7,448 nt of DNA from an uncultured Anaerolineaceae bacterium (GTDB lineage Bacteria; Chloroflexota; Anaerolineae; Anaerolineales; Anaerolineaceae), in NCBI GenBank assembly GCA_937920255.1, contig CALDSL010000120.1, forward strand, positions 1 to 7,448. The letters run 5' to 3'. A program made the position numbers and the translations under genes. The notes under the pieces are model-generated. The model did not search any database. It was given only the letters and a program-made list of their open reading frames with translations, and was not told the DNA's origin. Shown here piece by piece: positions 5,743 to 7,448 of the stretch (position 1 is its first letter; each line of letters begins with the position of its first letter).

Positions 5743-5751
5743 TGATATAAT
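5743..5751 (+). promoter_or_regulatory. Extended -10 promoter of the PLP-dependent lyase gene
   Basis: TGATATAAT matches the extended -10 consensus (TGnTATAAT) exactly. The -35 region is poor, which extended -10 promoters tolerate. Transcription would begin near 5758, giving a leader of about 22 bases that carries AAGGAG (5770-5775) 5 bases before the ATG. It abuts the -35 of the divergent ffs promoter directly. Confidence 0.6.
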
Positions 5752-5780
5752 TTATACAATCACTTTGCCAAGGAGACAGA

Positions 5781-7028
5781 ATGGCTTCGATCGACCCCCG
5801 TTACGGAATGAGCACGCTGGTGACCCATGTTGGCGAAGGACATCACCCGCATCACGCTCATGTTTCCCCCATCTACCAGACATCGACATTTGGCTTCCCG
5901 GATGTGGACACAGGCGCGGCGATCTTCGCCGGTAAGACTCCCGGTCATGTCTACACCCGCATGGGCAACCCCAACCTGGAACAACTGGCTGAGAAAATCG
6001 CCGTCCTTGAGGGGATGGATCTGTTGCGCGACGCTCCCGGCCGGCCAACCGGCGAGGTGGTTGCCGGGTTGATGTTTTCCTCCGGCATGGCCGCGATTTG
6101 CTCGGCCGTCCTGGCGCGGGTTAAAGGCGGCGATACCGTGATTGCCATGGAATCGCTGTACGGCGCCACCTTTACCTTCTTTAAAGAAATGGCCCCCAAG
6201 TACGGTATTAATGTGGTGTGGATCAACAAGCCCAGCATTGAAAACTGGGAGGCTGCCCTGGCCGCCAACCCCACCGCTCGGCTGGTCTACGCCGAAACGC
6301 CCTCCAACCCCTCCATGGAACTGGTCGACCTTTCGGCGCTGGCCGAACTGGCGCACCGCTACGGCGCCTGGGTTGCGGTGGATAACACCTTCGCTTCGCC
6401 CTACTGCCAGCGCCCGCTGACCCTGGGCTGCGACATCGTCATCCACTCCACCACCAAGTACCTGTGCGGCCACGGCGACGTGGTCGGCGGCGTGGTGGTC
6501 AGCAGCCACGTTGAGTACATGCGCAAAGACGTGTATTCGATGCTCAAACTGCTGGGCGGCGTGCCCAGCCCGTTCGACTGCTGGCTGGCCACCCTGGGCC
6601 TCAAGACCTTCGAACTGCGCATGCGCCAGCACTGCGCCAACGCCATGCGCGTGGCCGAGTACCTCGAAAGCCGCCCGGAAGTGGAAACGGTCTACTTCCC
6701 CGGCCTGAAGAGCTTCCCTGATTACGAGCTGGCCCAGCGCCAGATGCTGGATTTTGGCGGCATGATCTCGTTCGAGCTCAAGGGCGGGTTGGAAGCGGGC
6801 AAGGCGCTGCTTAATAACGTGCGCCTGATGACCCTGGCCGTCAGCCTGGGCAACGTGGATACGCTCATCCAGCACCCGGCTTCGATGACCCATGCCGGCG
6901 TGGACCGCGAAACGCGCCTGGCCACCGGCCTGACCGACGGCCTGATCCGCCTCTCGGTGGGCATCGAGAATGTGGATGACCTGATCGCCGATTTCGAGCA
7001 GGCGTTTGAAGCGGTAGCAGTGAAGTAA
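5781..7028 (+). CDS. Cys/Met metabolism PLP-dependent enzyme, methionine gamma-lyase-like
   Basis: This 415-residue cytosolic enzyme belongs to the trans-sulfuration family of fold-type I PLP enzymes. Visible sites are Tyr58 and Arg60 in YTRMGNP (neighbour-subunit phosphate contacts), the SSGMAAI phosphate loop (100-106), Tyr127 in SLYGATF (stacks on the cofactor) and Asp201 in VDNTF (pyridine nitrogen). The Schiff-base Lys226 lies in HSTTKYLCGHGD and the substrate-carboxylate Arg390 in IRLSVG. The HPASMTHAGV and GLTDGLIRLSVG segments resemble methionine gamma-lyase most. However, the cysteine typical of that enzyme (LYGCTF) is Ala129 here. About ten extra residues lie around 81-92, and the N-terminus carries a histidine-rich HHPHHAH (21-27). 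Cystathionine gamma-synthase, gamma-lyase or O-acylhomoserine sulfhydrylase activity cannot be excluded. The start has a strong Shine-Dalgarno. Confidence 0.93.
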   Translation: MASIDPRYGMSTLVTHVGEGHHPHHAHVSPIYQTSTFGFPDVDTGAAIFAGKTPGHVYTRMGNPNLEQLAEKIAVLEGMDLLRDAPGRPTGEVVAGLMFSSGMAAICSAVLARVKGGDTVIAMESLYGATFTFFKEMAPKYGINVVWINKPSIENWEAALAANPTARLVYAETPSNPSMELVDLSALAELAHRYGAWVAVDNTFASPYCQRPLTLGCDIVIHSTTKYLCGHGDVVGGVVVSSHVEYMRKDVYSMLKLLGGVPSPFDCWLATLGLKTFELRMRQHCANAMRVAEYLESRPEVETVYFPGLKSFPDYELAQRQMLDFGGMISFELKGGLEAGKALLNNVRLMTLAVSLGNVDTLIQHPASMTHAGVDRETRLATGLTDGLIRLSVGIENVDDLIADFEQAFEAVAVK

Positions 7029-7134
7029 CCCCCCCTCCAACCTCCCTCCATTTTCAAAGAACGAAAATGGAGGGAGGCTTTAACTCTCCCTCCAAATCGC
7101 GGTTTTTGCGATTTGGGGGGAGCGGGAGGGGGGT
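7028..7134. repeat. Nested inverted repeats after the PLP-enzyme gene
   Basis: Three inverted repeats share one unit. Outer arms ACCCCCCCTCC (7028-7038) and GGAGGGGGGT (7125-7134) enclose two hairpins. The first is a perfect 15-base stem, CCTCCCTCCATTTTC (7041-7055) with 7063-7077, around a 7-base loop. The second, CTCCCTCCAAATCGC (7086-7100) with 7108-7122, pairs at 14 of 15 with one G-T wobble around a loop of 7 bases. The shape is a three-way junction. Only a weak CTTTA follows the first stem, so it is a poor intrinsic terminator by sequence. The composite layout suggests a dispersed repeat that could still impede transcription or stabilise the mRNA 3' end. Confidence 0.75.
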
Positions 7135-7183
7135 CGAGTTTTGCATCCACGAAATCCCTCCTCATAAATCCTCAGGAACCCCC

Positions 7184-7448
7184 ATGAAAGATCTCATTCA
7201 AAAATTTACACAGGCCGTGGGCCCCAGCGGCTATGAAGACGGGGTGCGCGCCGTAGTGCGCGAAGAAATCGAACCGTACGCCGACGAAATCCGCGAGGAC
7301 GGGCTTGGCAACCTGATCGCGCGCAAAGGCACGCTGCGCGAGGGCGGCAAACGCATCATGCTGGCCGGCCACATGGACGAGCTGGGCGTGATGGTGACCC
7401 ACGTGGACGAGAACGGCTTTGTGCGCTTCACCACCCTGGGTTACGTCT
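7184..7448 (+). CDS. M42-family metallopeptidase (partial, C-terminus off the right edge)
   Basis: The first 88 residues are visible. The start MKDLIQKFTQAVGPSGYED is typical of M42 aminopeptidases, in which the GPSG(Y/F)E segment is conserved. The metal-site motif AGHMDELGVMV has His63 (metal ligand) and Asp65 (assists catalysis). GNLIARKG (42-49) fits the strand before it. Members are dodecameric, dizinc or dicobalt cytosolic aminopeptidases (TET, FrvX and YsdC-like), often mislabelled as endoglucanases. The remaining metal ligands are outside the window. The ATG has AGGA (7174-7177) 6 bases upstream. About 155 bases of repeat-rich DNA separate it from the upstream gene, so it may have its own transcript, but I see no clear promoter. 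Confidence 0.93.
   Translation, partial: MKDLIQKFTQAVGPSGYEDGVRAVVREEIEPYADEIREDGLGNLIARKGTLREGGKRIMLAGHMDELGVMVTHVDENGFVRFTTLGYV

Noticed and set aside
5707..5780. SAM or other methionine-related riboswitch upstream of the PLP enzyme
   Set aside because: The leader from the predicted start to the ATG is only about 22 bases, too short for an aptamer. The conserved RNA nearby is SRP RNA on the opposite strand.
5760..7040. A 426-codon open frame on the minus strand, antisense to the PLP enzyme
   Set aside because: It mirrors the lyase gene almost end to end. Its translation is rich in His, Gln, Gly and Ala with no recognisable domain, which is typical of the antisense frame of a GC-rich gene.

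Overview
The window looks like a piece of a GC-rich bacterial chromosome with ordinary housekeeping and metabolic genes. The intergenic gaps are unusually full of palindromic repeats. The deoxyxylulose-independent PdxS/PdxT route to vitamin B6, a small 4.5S-type SRP RNA, a DinB-fold protein and several fold-back repeats fit a Chloroflexota (Anaerolineae-like) organism. That assignment is inference from gene content and repeat style; nothing in the window is a decisive taxonomic marker.

Layout: (1) 1-1319, minus strand: pdxS followed 6 bases later by pdxT, which runs off the left edge. Together they make pyridoxal 5'-phosphate synthase. (2) 1320-1661: gap with the pdxS leader, a GCGAAG-type hairpin repeat (1487-1565) and a probable promoter for the next gene. 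(3) 1662-2183, plus strand: a DinB-family protein with an intact His triad. (4) 2183-2482: a 300-base fold-back element that fills the gap between two convergent genes. (5) 2492-4215, minus strand: a two-gene ABC exporter, ATPase then permease, overlapping as ATGA, with a candidate promoter and operator upstream. (6) 4216-4694: a 479-base gap holding three further repeat structures. (7) 4695-5573, minus strand: a SAM-dependent methyltransferase with a C-terminal four-cysteine Trm112-like segment. (8) 5600-5706, minus strand: the SRP RNA gene ffs, with a textbook sigma70 promoter and a T-run terminator, lying immediately upstream of the methyltransferase. (9) 5781-7028, plus strand: a Cys/Met-metabolism PLP enzyme closest in motifs to methionine gamma-lyase, divergent from ffs. 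(10) 7028-7134: nested inverted repeats. (11) 7184 to the right edge, plus strand: the start of an M42-family metallopeptidase.

Functional links: PdxST makes PLP, which the gamma-lyase-like enzyme needs as cofactor, but the two loci are separate transcription units and the sequence shows no co-regulation. The clearest regulatory structure is the ffs/PLP-enzyme divergent region, where the two core promoters abut without a spacer. I see no defence system, prophage, CRISPR array or transposase. The most unusual content is non-coding: each of the longer gaps carries a different family of inverted repeat.
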